A model generated the notes under the pieces. That model was not told the origin of the DNA, ran no database searches, and worked only from the letters and a program-made list of their open reading frames with translations. The translations under genes were made by a program, and so were the position numbers. A stretch of DNA of 64,000 bases, taken from positions 23,250,154-23,314,153 of the forward strand of contig OY821522.1 of the NCBI GenBank assembly GCA_963682025.1, in the 5' to 3' direction. Shown here piece after piece: positions 44,247-54,168 of this stretch (positions are counted from its first letter, which is position 1; every line of letters starts with the position of its first letter). The stretch comes from Cordilura impudica (Eukaryota > Arthropoda > Insecta > Diptera > Scathophagidae).

Positions 44247-44779
44247 TGGTGTTTTCTTTTCTGAAAAAAATTTTACACTTTATAATGTTATATTTTTATA
44301 ATGTTTGCCTAACCCATTTCAGATGTTGCATTTTTAATGGTCAGAATAGAACGTAAAATTACAACTTTTCAACATTTTTTTAATGAACAGCCGATTTTCT
44401 TGACGTTCTCATTCTTGGACACCAAAAAAGAGAAAATAAATATAAAAGGACATTGATGTTTTCCATATTAATAATTTATTTTAAACAAAACAATAAAAAT
44501 TACGCTTTTCTTTATTTTTTTGTTTGTTTCTTCACACAAATACACATATATAATCAATACAAATGTCAGCTATTTTATCGTGCGATTCTCCCCTTCTGAT
44601 ATTTTAGAGTGCGAAAAATTCACCTTTTTCACATTTTACAGTGCGATAATTTTAGAAAAGAACACGTTATCCTTGCGCAAGGGTGACTTTTTTTTTTAGA
44701 AAAGAACACAAGAATAGAAAAAAAGTGTGAAGTGGGAAAAACGTGTAACATTTTCGCCAGAAAACACCAGCAAACACCA
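44247..44779. mobile_element. TTA-type MITE M2 (left copy)
   Basis: Starts TGGTGTTTTCTTTTCTG after TTA (44244-44246) and ends CACCA before TTA (44780-44782). The right end is slightly rearranged here (CCAGCAAACACCA). Same termini as M1 at an independent site, so the flanking TTA is a target duplication. Confidence 0.75.
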
Positions 44780-45192
44780 TTAGTAGTTTGATTTTAGTTA
44801 AGTTGCCCCAATATTTATTTGTATAGGATTATGTTTATGGCAAAAGCATATTTTTAGGTGTTCGCAAATTTACACTTCTTGGCAATTTTTTGTATTTAAA
44901 ACGTATTTTGAATAATGCGCGTCATAGCAACAACTGATTTACATTGAAACTTACTCGTACAACTAACAACGAATAACGGACAACCATTCCATAAAAGTTA
45001 TGTTTCTTCTCGAGTAAGTACTGTTCTGTGTAGTTAATGAAAAATTATATTTGTTAATAATAGTGTTTCGTTAATAAAAAACTTAATCTAAAATCAAATG
45101 TAAGTAGTTTGTAAATATAGTAATTAGTATTTCATGTAATAAATAAATGTCTTCAAATCCTTATTGTTAATTTTTTAAAGAGTCATAGCCGC

Positions 45193-45999
45193 GATGGATA
45201 GATGGTTGAAAAAAACTCCTGGACAAAAACAAACAATTGGAAATGAAAAAGAAAAGGAAAAAGAAAAACAAAGCACTGTAGAAACCAAAAGAGATAAGAG
45301 AAAATTTGGCGAGAATCCTTCAACAAGTATCAAAACAACAAAACGTTGAAAAAGAAAATATGGTTCTGAATATCTAAAAATTGGATTTGCATGGCATAGT
45401 AAAGAAGATGATCCACGTCCACTGTGTGTTATTTGCCAAGAAATTCTTGCTAATGAAAGTATGTGACTTAACAAATTATTACGACATTTTGAAACGAAAC
45501 ATCCAGATTTAAAAAATAAGACAATGGATTATTTTAAAACTAAATTACAGGAATTAAATAATTCAAAAAGAGTACTTTCGCACTTCACCAGCATTAGTTG
45601 CGAATTGCACAATCTGGTAAGCCACACACCATTGGAGATTCATTAGTACTTCCAGTCATAAAAGATGTTGTTGGAGTTATGTATGGAGAAAAAAGCTTGA
45701 ATGAAGTTGATTCAATTCCACTTTCGAATAACACAGTTGCTCGTAGAATTGATGAAATATCCGAATGGGTAAAAAATCAGCTTATACATAGAATTCAGAT
45801 TAGTGGACTTTGAATCAACTGGGTGAGTCAACGGATGTACAAGGTTTGTCCCAGCTAATAGTTTTCATTCGTTTTATATGGAACAAAGAGATTTTTGAAG
45901 ACAATCACTCGCGGAACTGGTGAAATAATTTTCGATACGCTTGACAATTATATAACATTAAAAAAACTTGATTGGAAAAACTGCGTCGGAATATGTAGC
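45193..45999 (+). pseudogene. hAT transposase fragment (ZBED5-like), left copy
   Basis: Plus-strand remnant. MDRWLKKTPGQK, then EYLKIGFAWHSKEDDPRP and a BED finger CVICQEILANESM*LNKLLRHFETKH with an in-frame TGA. Next, in another frame, IAQSGKPHTIGDSLVLPVIK and PLSNNTVARRIDE, then TITRGTGEIIFDTLDN and LDWKNCVGICS. A TGA (where the other copies have TGG) follows KTTKR near 45347. The frame is cut at about 45999 where a piece of DINE-1-like repeat abuts. Confidence 0.8.
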
Positions 46000-46215
46000 A
46001 ACATATGTTCATATTTGCGACCTGTAGTTTGATTACAAAGTTTACATGGACACACAGACGGACGGACGGACGGACGGACATCACTAAATCGACTCATAAA
46101 GTGATTCTGAGTCGATCGGTATAATAAAAGATGGGTCTAGGTCAAATATTTTTGGTAGTTACAAGCAGCAGCACAAAGTCATTATACCCAAACCACATAG
46201 TGGTATAGGGTATAA
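46000..46215 (+). mobile_element. DINE-1-like (HINE) repeat, copy E, truncated
   Basis: Right-hand quarter only: TTCATATTTGCGACCTGTAG, the (GGAC)n tract at about 46058-46080 and the end CACATAGTGGTATAGGG. It abuts the broken hAT frame at its left side; the hairpin end is absent. Confidence 0.7.
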
Positions 46216-46481
46216 AAATTTTTTGGTAATATATACTTACTATTTATTATTGAATATATACTTATACTTATATACTTATTAATTGAAGGATTTACATCAG
46301 AATACGGCGTAAATACATTGTAGTCAGAAGGATCTGAATACAAACCCTCGGAATTCAAAAATTAAATCAAATTGTATAAATGTGCTAATACAATAAACAA
46401 ATAGCATCTCTAATGGATTTATACGAAGGAGAGGATAGACATTGAATGGGGTCAGATTTACCAAAGATGTCAGTCCGTTGC

Positions 46482-48434
46482 ATTTTTTTTTTGTTGTTTA
46501 GTATATATTTATTTCAAAATAATAATTCATTACAATTTCAAAGCCTCAGCGCCATAAAGGCAGTATTGAGGCGAGTTGGCAAAAGTTAATATTTACAATA
46601 TTAAAAACTAAATAACAACTACAAAAAAAATATTGTTTAATAAAAATAATATAAGTACATTGTTATTTACAAAAGTAAATCAGAAGTTCATCTAATTTTT
46701 TAAATAAGTATATTTTCACTTGGTTTTTAAAAATGGAAATTCTAGAGATACATTTTAATCTTTGCGGTAAATTTGTACATTCACGACTACCCATATATAT
46801 CACTCGTTGTCTTGTTGTTTTCAATCTGCATCTAGCTACCGCTAAGTTGCTATTATATCTGGTATTATATGAGTGTTGGTTACTTGAAAACTGTATTGTA
46901 TGGTGTCCAAAAGAAGATGCAACTTCTAAAGGCCATATATTGGTAAAACCGATTTAAAAATATCATGATATAAGGAAAAAGTTGAGTGCAAAACTGGAAG
47001 ATTAGCTACTATTTTAAGACCTTTGTTCTGCAAAAGTTGAAGTGATTTCCGTACACTAGACTTTTTGTGATAGCTAAATAATTCAAATCACTTTGTATTA
47101 ATGCGTTATATATAAGAAATTTAGTATTCTTGCTGAATGTATTTTTAAATTTATATAAAAAGCCGATAGATTGAGATATCTTTGATTTTATTTGTTGAAT
47201 GTGCTGACTCCAATTCAGATTACTCTGTAGAGTGACACCTGAATACATTATTGAATTCTGCTCCGTTATACCATTCCCATCCACAACTACACTAAAGTCT
47301 TGGTTCAGCTGATTAAAAGGTCTTAATCTTATCAATTTCGTTTTATTAGCATTTAAAACAAGCTTATTAATTCTAGCAAACTCAGATTTCAGAGCTGCAT
47401 CGCGTTCCATATACACTTTCACAGTTGTTTCATGCCTATATTCAAGAAGCAAGCAGATATCATCGGCATACATAAAAAGTTTTCCAGAGAGACACAGGTT
47501 CTTCAGATCGTTGAGATAAAGTGAAAATAATTGTGGCCCGAGCACGCTACCCTGTGGGACTCCATGTTCAATGACATGAAAAGAACTTTATTGTGAGTTA
47601 ATTTGTACGAATTGTTTACGATTTTTCAAATAGATTTTTTATCGGGGACAGCTGTCTGCCACAAATACCGTAGTACCTTAGCTTTTTCAAAAGTATATTG
47701 TGATCTATGAGATGAAAGGCTTTCGTAAAATCATAGAAAATACCAGCGACACCTTTATACCCCTCATCCAAACTTCTACAAATACAGTTCACAACATTTA
47801 CTGTTGCTTCCTCGATTCCGCATCCTTTTCGGAAACCATACTGGAACTCATTAAATAAGTTTTGATTTTGCGTATAATTAGAAATCTGAGTGTTTAAAAC
47901 TCTCTCAAACACGTTATCAATAATAGATAATATAGCTATGAGTCTAAACATATTCACAACAGTGACATTTCTTTCTTTAGGGATTGGTACTACTTTGCGT
48001 ACTTTTAATATATCAGGATTAGTGTCAGTAACCAGCATACTGTTAAAAATATTTACTGAAAACGGCGTTATTTCATTATTACAATTCAATAATACTTTTG
48101 GTGACACATTATCATGGCCAGGACTTTTTCCAGATTTTAAATTCAAAATAATATTTATATCATCCGAAATAACGAAATCAAACTGAAAACTTTAATTGTG
48201 CTGAATCAAAGTTCTTAATGTATTACACGCATCCGCAGGATAATGTTCTATATGCGACCTTAAATCTTTTACAGATTCTATAAAATATTCACTTAAAACT
48301 TCCGCTTTCTCAGCATCTTCCACAATAGCATCACCATTACCATCCTGAAGTTTAATGGATTTGTTCAAAGTTCTTCCAAGGCTGTCGTTAAGACATTTCC
48401 AACTTTTTCTAGGATTGTGCTGAATTTCACTCAA
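46482..48434 (-). pseudogene. Non-LTR reverse transcriptase with 3' poly(A), most complete array copy
   Basis: Minus-strand ORF2 continuing from the endonuclease at 50610-51026 across E1. Seen in order: SEIQHNPRKSWKCLNDSLGR; KSGKSPGHDNVSPKVLLN; VRKVVPIPKE; QYGFRKGCGIEEATVNVV; YDFTKAFHLIDHNILLKKL; a frameshifted GVPQGSVLGPQL; and the catalytic box LFMYADDICLLL. After LNYLAITKSLVYG, a further frame has SYNTRYNSNLAVARCR and YMGSRECTNLPQRLK, the usual C-terminal end, with a stop at 46663. A T-run on the plus strand at about 46481-46492 is the poly(A) end. Stops at the IN*S region and several shifts inactivate it. Jockey/CR1-type by ORF layout; clade not settled. Confidence 0.82.
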
Positions 48435-48647
48435 ATTATCTGCATAATAACACTGTGGAACAAATTCAGGTTAGCAAAAGCCAGGGGTGAAAATGGAGGC
48501 TATATAAGAAGACCGTGTCGCGGCGTTTGTTTATGTTAGTTCGATTTTTTTTAATAGACCTTCGAACTTTGCAGTCAAATGCCGATTTTCAGCATATTGT
48601 TTATATGGTTTTTTTTGGCTATAGCTCGTCGACTAATTGATATTTTT

Positions 48648-48948
48648 TGTTACTTCTTTTGGGCTATGATGGTCAGCTTATAAGTTTTAAATAAAATAAA
48701 TTAAAACAAAATTTATTTCATCTCCACTCTACGTTTCGTTGACGGTTTGTCAACTTCATCAGGAGTGTATAAAAATTTTTTTATTAATAATTTATTGTCA
48801 GGTTATTATTATTTAATAAATTTAAAGATAAAAAAAAAAACTGGACATCACGACACAATTTTAATAAAATTAAATAAATTAATAAAAATAAATAATCAAA
48901 ATAAATATAAAAAAAAAATCACAGTTTTAAACTTAACGACTAATATCA
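48648..48948. other. AT-rich 300-bp insertion in the E1 left arm
   Basis: Present only in this arm; the opposite arm and other E1 copies are continuous across TTGATAT...CAATCTG. It contains CTCTACGTTTCGTTGACGG and long A/T runs. No terminal repeats recognised. Confidence 0.5.
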
Positions 48949-49319
48949 ATCTGTAAAAGCCATTATTGCTAGAGACGTGTGCAACAATTAAAATTTTTTT
49001 CAAAAATTGATTTAGAAAATTTTTGTGGTGCGTATGAAGCAAAATGTTGGAAAAATTATTTTTTTTTCATGCTTTTTGAAAATATTTTCCACAAAACTAA
49101 GTCTTTTTTGCTTTCTGTTTGATCTATAATATGCTTCTCAGTTTCTTCAATAAATTTCATTTGAAAAGAAAACAATCATAATACAAAACTTGCGTTTTCC
49201 AGCTTAATATTAATTTACTTCTCATTTTTTATGTACCAATTTTGTTCAGTGTTTGTTTTGAAGAAACATTGAAAACGAAATTATAAATATATGGAAAAAA
49301 ATATATTTTTGAAATGTTA

Positions 49320-49842
49320 TGGTGTTTTCTTTTCTGAAATAAAATGTTACACCTTTATTATGTACATTTTTATAATGTTTTCCTCACACTTTGAAGACGT
49401 CTCATTTTAAATGGTCAGAATAGAACATAAAATCACGACTTTGTAACACTTTTTTTCAATAAACTGTTTTCTGTTGACATTTTTTTTTTTTTTTTTTTTT
49501 GAGTTAACATCAACAAATAATCGAAAGAAGCCAAAGCCATAACAGGAAATATAATATATAAAAATCAAAATGGGCATTGAAATGGAAAATTTTTTATTTC
49601 TTCACACAAAAACACATTAATAAACAAAACAAATGTCAGCTGTTTTATCGTGCTGTTCTCCCCCTCTGTATTTTTTAAGTGCGAAAGATGCAATATTTTC
49701 ACATATTTATAGGGCGATATTTTTAGAAAAGAACACGTTACCCTTTCGCAAGGTTCACATTTTTTTAGAAAAGAACACAGTAACAGAAAAAAGTGCGAAA
49801 TGAAAAAAAATGCGACATTTTTTGTCAGAAAAGAAAACGCCA
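49320..49842. mobile_element. TTA-type MITE M1, intact (array copy 2)
   Basis: TGGTGTTTTCTTTTCTG...AAGAAAACGCCA with TTA on both sides (49317-49319, 49843-49845). Contains the uninterrupted GAAGACGTCTC that Transib copy 2 targeted in the left copy. PIF/Harbinger-like by target duplication. Confidence 0.8.
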
Positions 49843-49880
49843 TTAGGTATGAAAAGTTTTAAGTAAAAAAATTAAATAAA

Positions 49881-49994
49881 TTATATTAATGATTTGGCCA
49901 GTTGCCGCTTAGCAGGTGGCTGTGGATCAACATCACTGCTCTGTCTAATATCTTGGTCATCGTCATCATCATCAGAAAGGTCGATGATTTCGTC
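49881..49994 (-). pseudogene. Candidate terminal exon of E1 transposase
   Basis: A 114-base frame after a TGTAG acceptor: DEIIDLSDDDDDDQDIRQ, then PQPPAKRQLAKSLI and TAA. Upstream, FQESGISKTTVLFSTTAQ followed by a GTAGCG donor (about 50035) would join in phase. Acidic run plus basic tail is a common C-terminus of transposases; no catalytic region is visible, so identity is not proven. Confidence 0.4.
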
Positions 49995-50609
49995 CTACAG
50001 ACATTTTGGAAATAAAAAAAATCGCTACCTGTGCGGTGGTTGAAAACAAAACAGTTGTTTTACTAATTCCTGATTCTTGGAACTTCCCTTTTTAATTACA
50101 TATACCTAAATCGCTATTAATTTAATGGTTTTGGGATTTTTAACGCAAATTATCGACTAAGACCATTTTCTTTTGAAATGAAATTTATTGAAAAGCTGAA
50201 GGGCATATTATAGATCAAACAGAAAGCAGAAAAGACTTAGTTTTGTGGAAAATATTTTCAAAAAGCATGAAAAAAAAATAATTTTTCCAACATTTTGCTT
50301 CATAAGCACCACAAAAATTTTCTAAATCAGTTTTTTAAAAAATTTTAATTGTTGCACAGGTCTCTAGCAATAATTTGGCTTTTACAGATTGAAAATATAT
50401 CAATTAGTCGACGAGTTATAGCCAAAAAACCATATTAACAATTTGCTCAAAATCGGCATTTGACTGCAAAGTTCGAAGGTCGATTAAAAAAATTCGAACT
50501 AACATAAACAAACGCCGCGACACGGGTCTTCTAATTTAGCCTCTATTTTCACCCCTCACTCTCAGAATCGACCTAATTTTTGCAAACCTGAATTTGTTCC
50601 ACAGTGTAA

Positions 50610-51378
50610 TTATTCATTGATACTACACGCTACTTTTATCACTCTGCTGACTGCTTTTAGTCTGTTCTGTAGATCAAAGTCGTTTGGGTTTTTTCTTCTC
50701 ATATTTAAATTTTTTTCAGTTTTTTTTACCACAGTAGAGTGATCTATAGCTTTTCCAACACACAGGACTAAAGAAGATGTATCGGTTGATGGATAACCAG
50801 TTAGATCTATTCTTGGTAAATGTTTGTTTTCAAACCATGTCTCTTGTATGGCAATAATGTTGGGTAGGCGTGGTAACATGTTTACTAAAGTTTTAAATCT
50901 ATTGAAATTGTTAATTGATGAAATGCTTCTGACATTAAAGGATATTACATTAAATAATGGATAAGAATTATTAACATAGTGTTCAAAAATATTTAAATCA
51001 AAAAAATATATATTATTATTATTCATGAGGGGAAAAAATTTAACTAAATGCTTTAAATTAATACATTACTTTAAATTACGGTGATAAATACAAATCATTT
51101 GCCTCATCCTCTGCTACTGCATTTTGAGATCTTCGAAAAGTAGGCTTTCTTGTGGTTGCTTCATCAACTTCTGCTTCGCATCTTTTAACTCTAGGCTTAG
51201 ACATCTCGCTTCTCTTTACAAAAACTCTTCCAAGAAATGGGTAAACGGCACGGTAACCAAATTCCTTCAATGGCTTTGCATATTCCAGTAAGTTTAACGT
51301 CTCCTTACTCAGATAGTCATTTACAAAAACTTCCTTTGTGACTTCGTTTTCCATTAACTTCGGTTTTATCGACATCAT
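50610..51378 (-). pseudogene. Non-LTR element: FP-like ORF1 end and endonuclease remnant (array copy 2)
   Basis: Same content as 43371-44118. ORF1 end at 51378-51076 (KEVFVNDYLSKETLNLLEYA). Endonuclease start at 51026 with FNVRSISSINN and IQETWFENKHL, missing its centre. The frame ends with VACSINE* at the E1 boundary (50607). ORF1, endonuclease and the RT at 48434-46663 are in the right order for one element once E1 is removed. Confidence 0.75.
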
Positions 51379-51506
51379 TTTATCTTTTGAAATTCACCGT
51401 TATTTTCAAAACTGTATCTACTGCAGATGAACCACTTGTCGCCACTTATGCCAATGTTTCCCAAAGTGTGGGTCGCCAAAAATTTTAATATTTATTTTAA
51501 TATTTA

Positions 51507-52030
51507 TGGTGTTTTCTTTTCTGAAAAAAATTTTACACTTTATAATGTTATATTTTTATAATGTTTGCCTAACCCATTTCAGATGTTGCATTTTTAATGG
51601 TCAGAATAGAACGTAAAATTACAACTTTTCAACATTTTTTTAATGAACAGCCGATTTTCTTGACGTTCTCATTCTTGGACACCAAAAAAGAGAAAATAAA
51701 TATAAAAGGAATTGGTGTTTTCCATATTAATAATTTATTTTAAACAAAACAATAAAAATTACGCTTTTCTTTATTTTTTTGTTTGTTTCTTCACACAAAT
51801 ACACATATATAATCAATACAAATGTCAGCTATTTTATCGTGCGATTCTCCCCTTCTGATATTTTAGAGTGCGAAAAATTCACCTTTTTCACATTTTACAG
51901 TGCGATAATTTTAGAAAAGAACACGTTATCCTTGCGCAAGGGTGACTTTTTTTAGAAAAGAACACAAGAATAGAAAAAAAGTGTGAAGTGGGAAAAACGT
52001 GTAACATTTTCGCCAGAAAAGAAAACACCA
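51507..52030. mobile_element. TTA-type MITE M2 (array copy 2)
   Basis: TGGTGTTTTCTTTTCTG...AAGAAAACACCA, flanked by TTA (51504-51506 and 52031-52033). 524 bp, inverted ends over about 30 bases. Confidence 0.8.
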
Positions 52031-52444
52031 TTAGTAGTTTGATTTTAGTTAAGTTGCCCCAATATTTATTTGTATAGGATTATGTTTATGGCAAAAGCAT
52101 ATTTTTAGGTGTTCGCAAATTTACACTTCTTGGCAATTTTTTGTATTTAAAACGTATTTTGAATAATGCGCGTCATAGCAACAACTGATTTACATTGAAA
52201 CATACTCGTACAACTAACAACGAATAACGGACAACCATTCCATAAAAGTTATGTTTCTTCTCGAGTAAGTACTGTTTTGTGTAGTTAATGAAAAATTATA
52301 TTTGTTAATAATAGTGTTTCGTTAATAAAAAACTTAATCTAAAATCAAATGTACGTACTTTGTAAATATAGTAATTAGTATTTCATGTAATAAATAAATG
52401 TCTTCAAATCCTTATTGTTAATTTTTTAAAGAGTCATAGCCGCG

Positions 52445-53298
52445 ATGGATAGATGGTTGAAAAAAACTCCTGGACAAAAGGAAGAAAAGGAAAAAGGAAA
52501 ACAAAGCACTGTAGAAACCAAAAGAGATAAGAGAAAATTTGGCGAGAATCCTTTAACAAGTATCAAAACAACAAAACGTTGGAAAAGAAAATATGGTTCT
52601 CAATATCTAAAAATTGGATTTGCATGGAATATTAAAGAAGATGATCCACGTCCACTGTGTGTTATTTGCCAAGAAATTCTTGCTAATGAAAGTATGTGAC
52701 TTAACAAATTATTACGACATTTTGAAACGAAACATCCAGATTTAAAAAATAAGACAATGGATTATTTTAAAACTAAATTACAGGAATTAAATAATTCAAA
52801 AAGAGTACTTTCGCACAAAACCAGCATTAGTTGCGAATTGCACAATCTGGTAAACCACACACCATTGGAGATTCATTAGTACTTCCAGTCATAAAAGATG
52901 TTGTTGGAGTTATGTATGGAGAAAAAAGCTTGAATGAAGTTGATTCAATTCCACTTTCGAATAACTCAGTTGCTCGTAGAATTGATGAAATGTCCGAATG
53001 GGTAAAAAAACAGCTTATACATAGAATTCAGGTTAGTGGACTTTGAATCAACTGGGTGAGTCAACGGATGTACAAGGTTTATCCCAGCTAATAGTTTTCA
53101 TTCGTTTTATATGGAACAAAGAGATTTTTGAAGACAATCACTCGCGGAACTGGTGAAATAATTTTCGATACGCTTGAAAATTATATAACATTAAAAAAAC
53201 TTGATTGGAAAAACTGCGTCGGAATATGTAGCGACGGTGCACGAGCAATGTGTGGTAAAAACAATGGTGCTGCTACACGCTGTCTTCAAAAATGTCCA
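52445..53298 (+). pseudogene. hAT transposase fragment (ZBED5-like), array copy 2
   Basis: As 45193-45999 but extending further: after LDWKNCVGICSDGARAM (second catalytic Asp) it reads KNNGAATRCLQKCPNAK and then joins non-LTR sequence at about 53299. Carries the same TGA after LANESM and the same frameshifts as the other copies. TTKRWKRKYG keeps the Trp lost in the left copy. Confidence 0.8.
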
Positions 53299-53299
53299 A

Positions 53300-53987
53300 A
53301 TGCAAAATACCAGCGACACCTTTATACCCCTCATCCAAACTTCTACATATACAGTTCACAACATATACTGTTGCTTCCTCGATTCCACATCCTTTTCGAA
53401 AACCATACTGGAACTCATTAAGTTTTGACTTTGCGTATAATTAGAAATCTGAGTTTGTAAAACTCTCTCAAACACGTTATCAATAATAGATAATATAGCT
53501 ATGAGTCTAAACATATTCACAACAGTGACATTTCTTTCTTTAGGGATTGGTACTACTTTGCGTACTTTTAATATATCAGGATTAGTGTCAGTAACCAGCA
53601 TACTGTTAAAAATATTTACCGAAAACGGCGTTATTTCATTATTACAATTCAATAATACTTTTGGTGACACATTATTATGGCCAGGACTTTTTCCAGATAA
53701 ATAATATTTATATCATCCGAAATAACCAAATCAAACTGAAAACTGTCATTGTGCTGAATCAAAGTTCTTAATGTATTACACGCATCCGCAGGATAATGTT
53801 CTATATGCGACCTTAAATCTTTTACAGATTCTATAAAATATTCATTTAAACCTTCCGCTTTCTCAGAATCTTCCAAAATAGCATCACCATTACCATCCTT
53901 AAGTTTAATAGATTTGTTCAAAGTTCTTCCAAGACTGTCGTTAAGAAATTTCCAAATTTTTCTAGGATTGTGCTGAATTTCACTCAA
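53300..53987 (-). pseudogene. Non-LTR RT fragment (array copy 2, truncated)
   Basis: Minus strand: SEIQHNPRKIWKFLNDSLGR, KVRKVVPIPKERNVTVVNMF and VLQTQISNYTQSQNL, then broken pieces up to about 53300 where it meets the hAT fragment. The palm with YADD present in 46482-48434 is missing here. Part of KSGKSPGHD is deleted. Confidence 0.75.
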
Positions 53988-54168
53988 ATTATCTGCATAA
54001 TAAAACTGAACAAATTCAGGTTAGCAAAAGTTAGGTCGATTCTGAGAGCGAGGGGTGAAAATAGAGGCTAAATTAGAAGACCGTGTCGCGGCGTTTGTTT
54101 ATGTTAGTTCGATTTTTTTTAATCGACCTTCGAACTTTGCAGTCAAATGCCGATTTTCAGCATATTGT

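Larger units (their letters stand above)
48451..50606. mobile_element. E1 long-TIR DNA element, full array copy
   Basis: Ends CACTGTGGAACAAATTCAGG and its inverse, flanked by TAA (48448-48450 and 50607-50609), a 3-bp duplication. The inverted arms are about 450 bp, the left one interrupted by an AT-rich insertion of about 300 bp (48648-48948). Inside: MITE M1 and a candidate last exon. It splits a non-LTR element: endonuclease on one side, RT on the other. CACTG-starting ends with a 3-bp duplication suggest the CACTA/Mirage/Chapaev group, but no transposase core is left to prove it. Confidence 0.7.

Noticed and set aside
49565..49843. Minus-strand frame rich in Phe/Leu (also 42328-42582, 56488-56742)
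   Set aside because: It lies wholly in MITE M1, includes its terminal repeat and is disrupted differently in each copy.
53128..53428. Longer frame joining hAT sequence to RHLYTPHPNFYIY (also 60051-60344)
   Set aside because: The second half is the antisense strand of the non-LTR RT; an accidental read-through across a junction, not a fusion gene.
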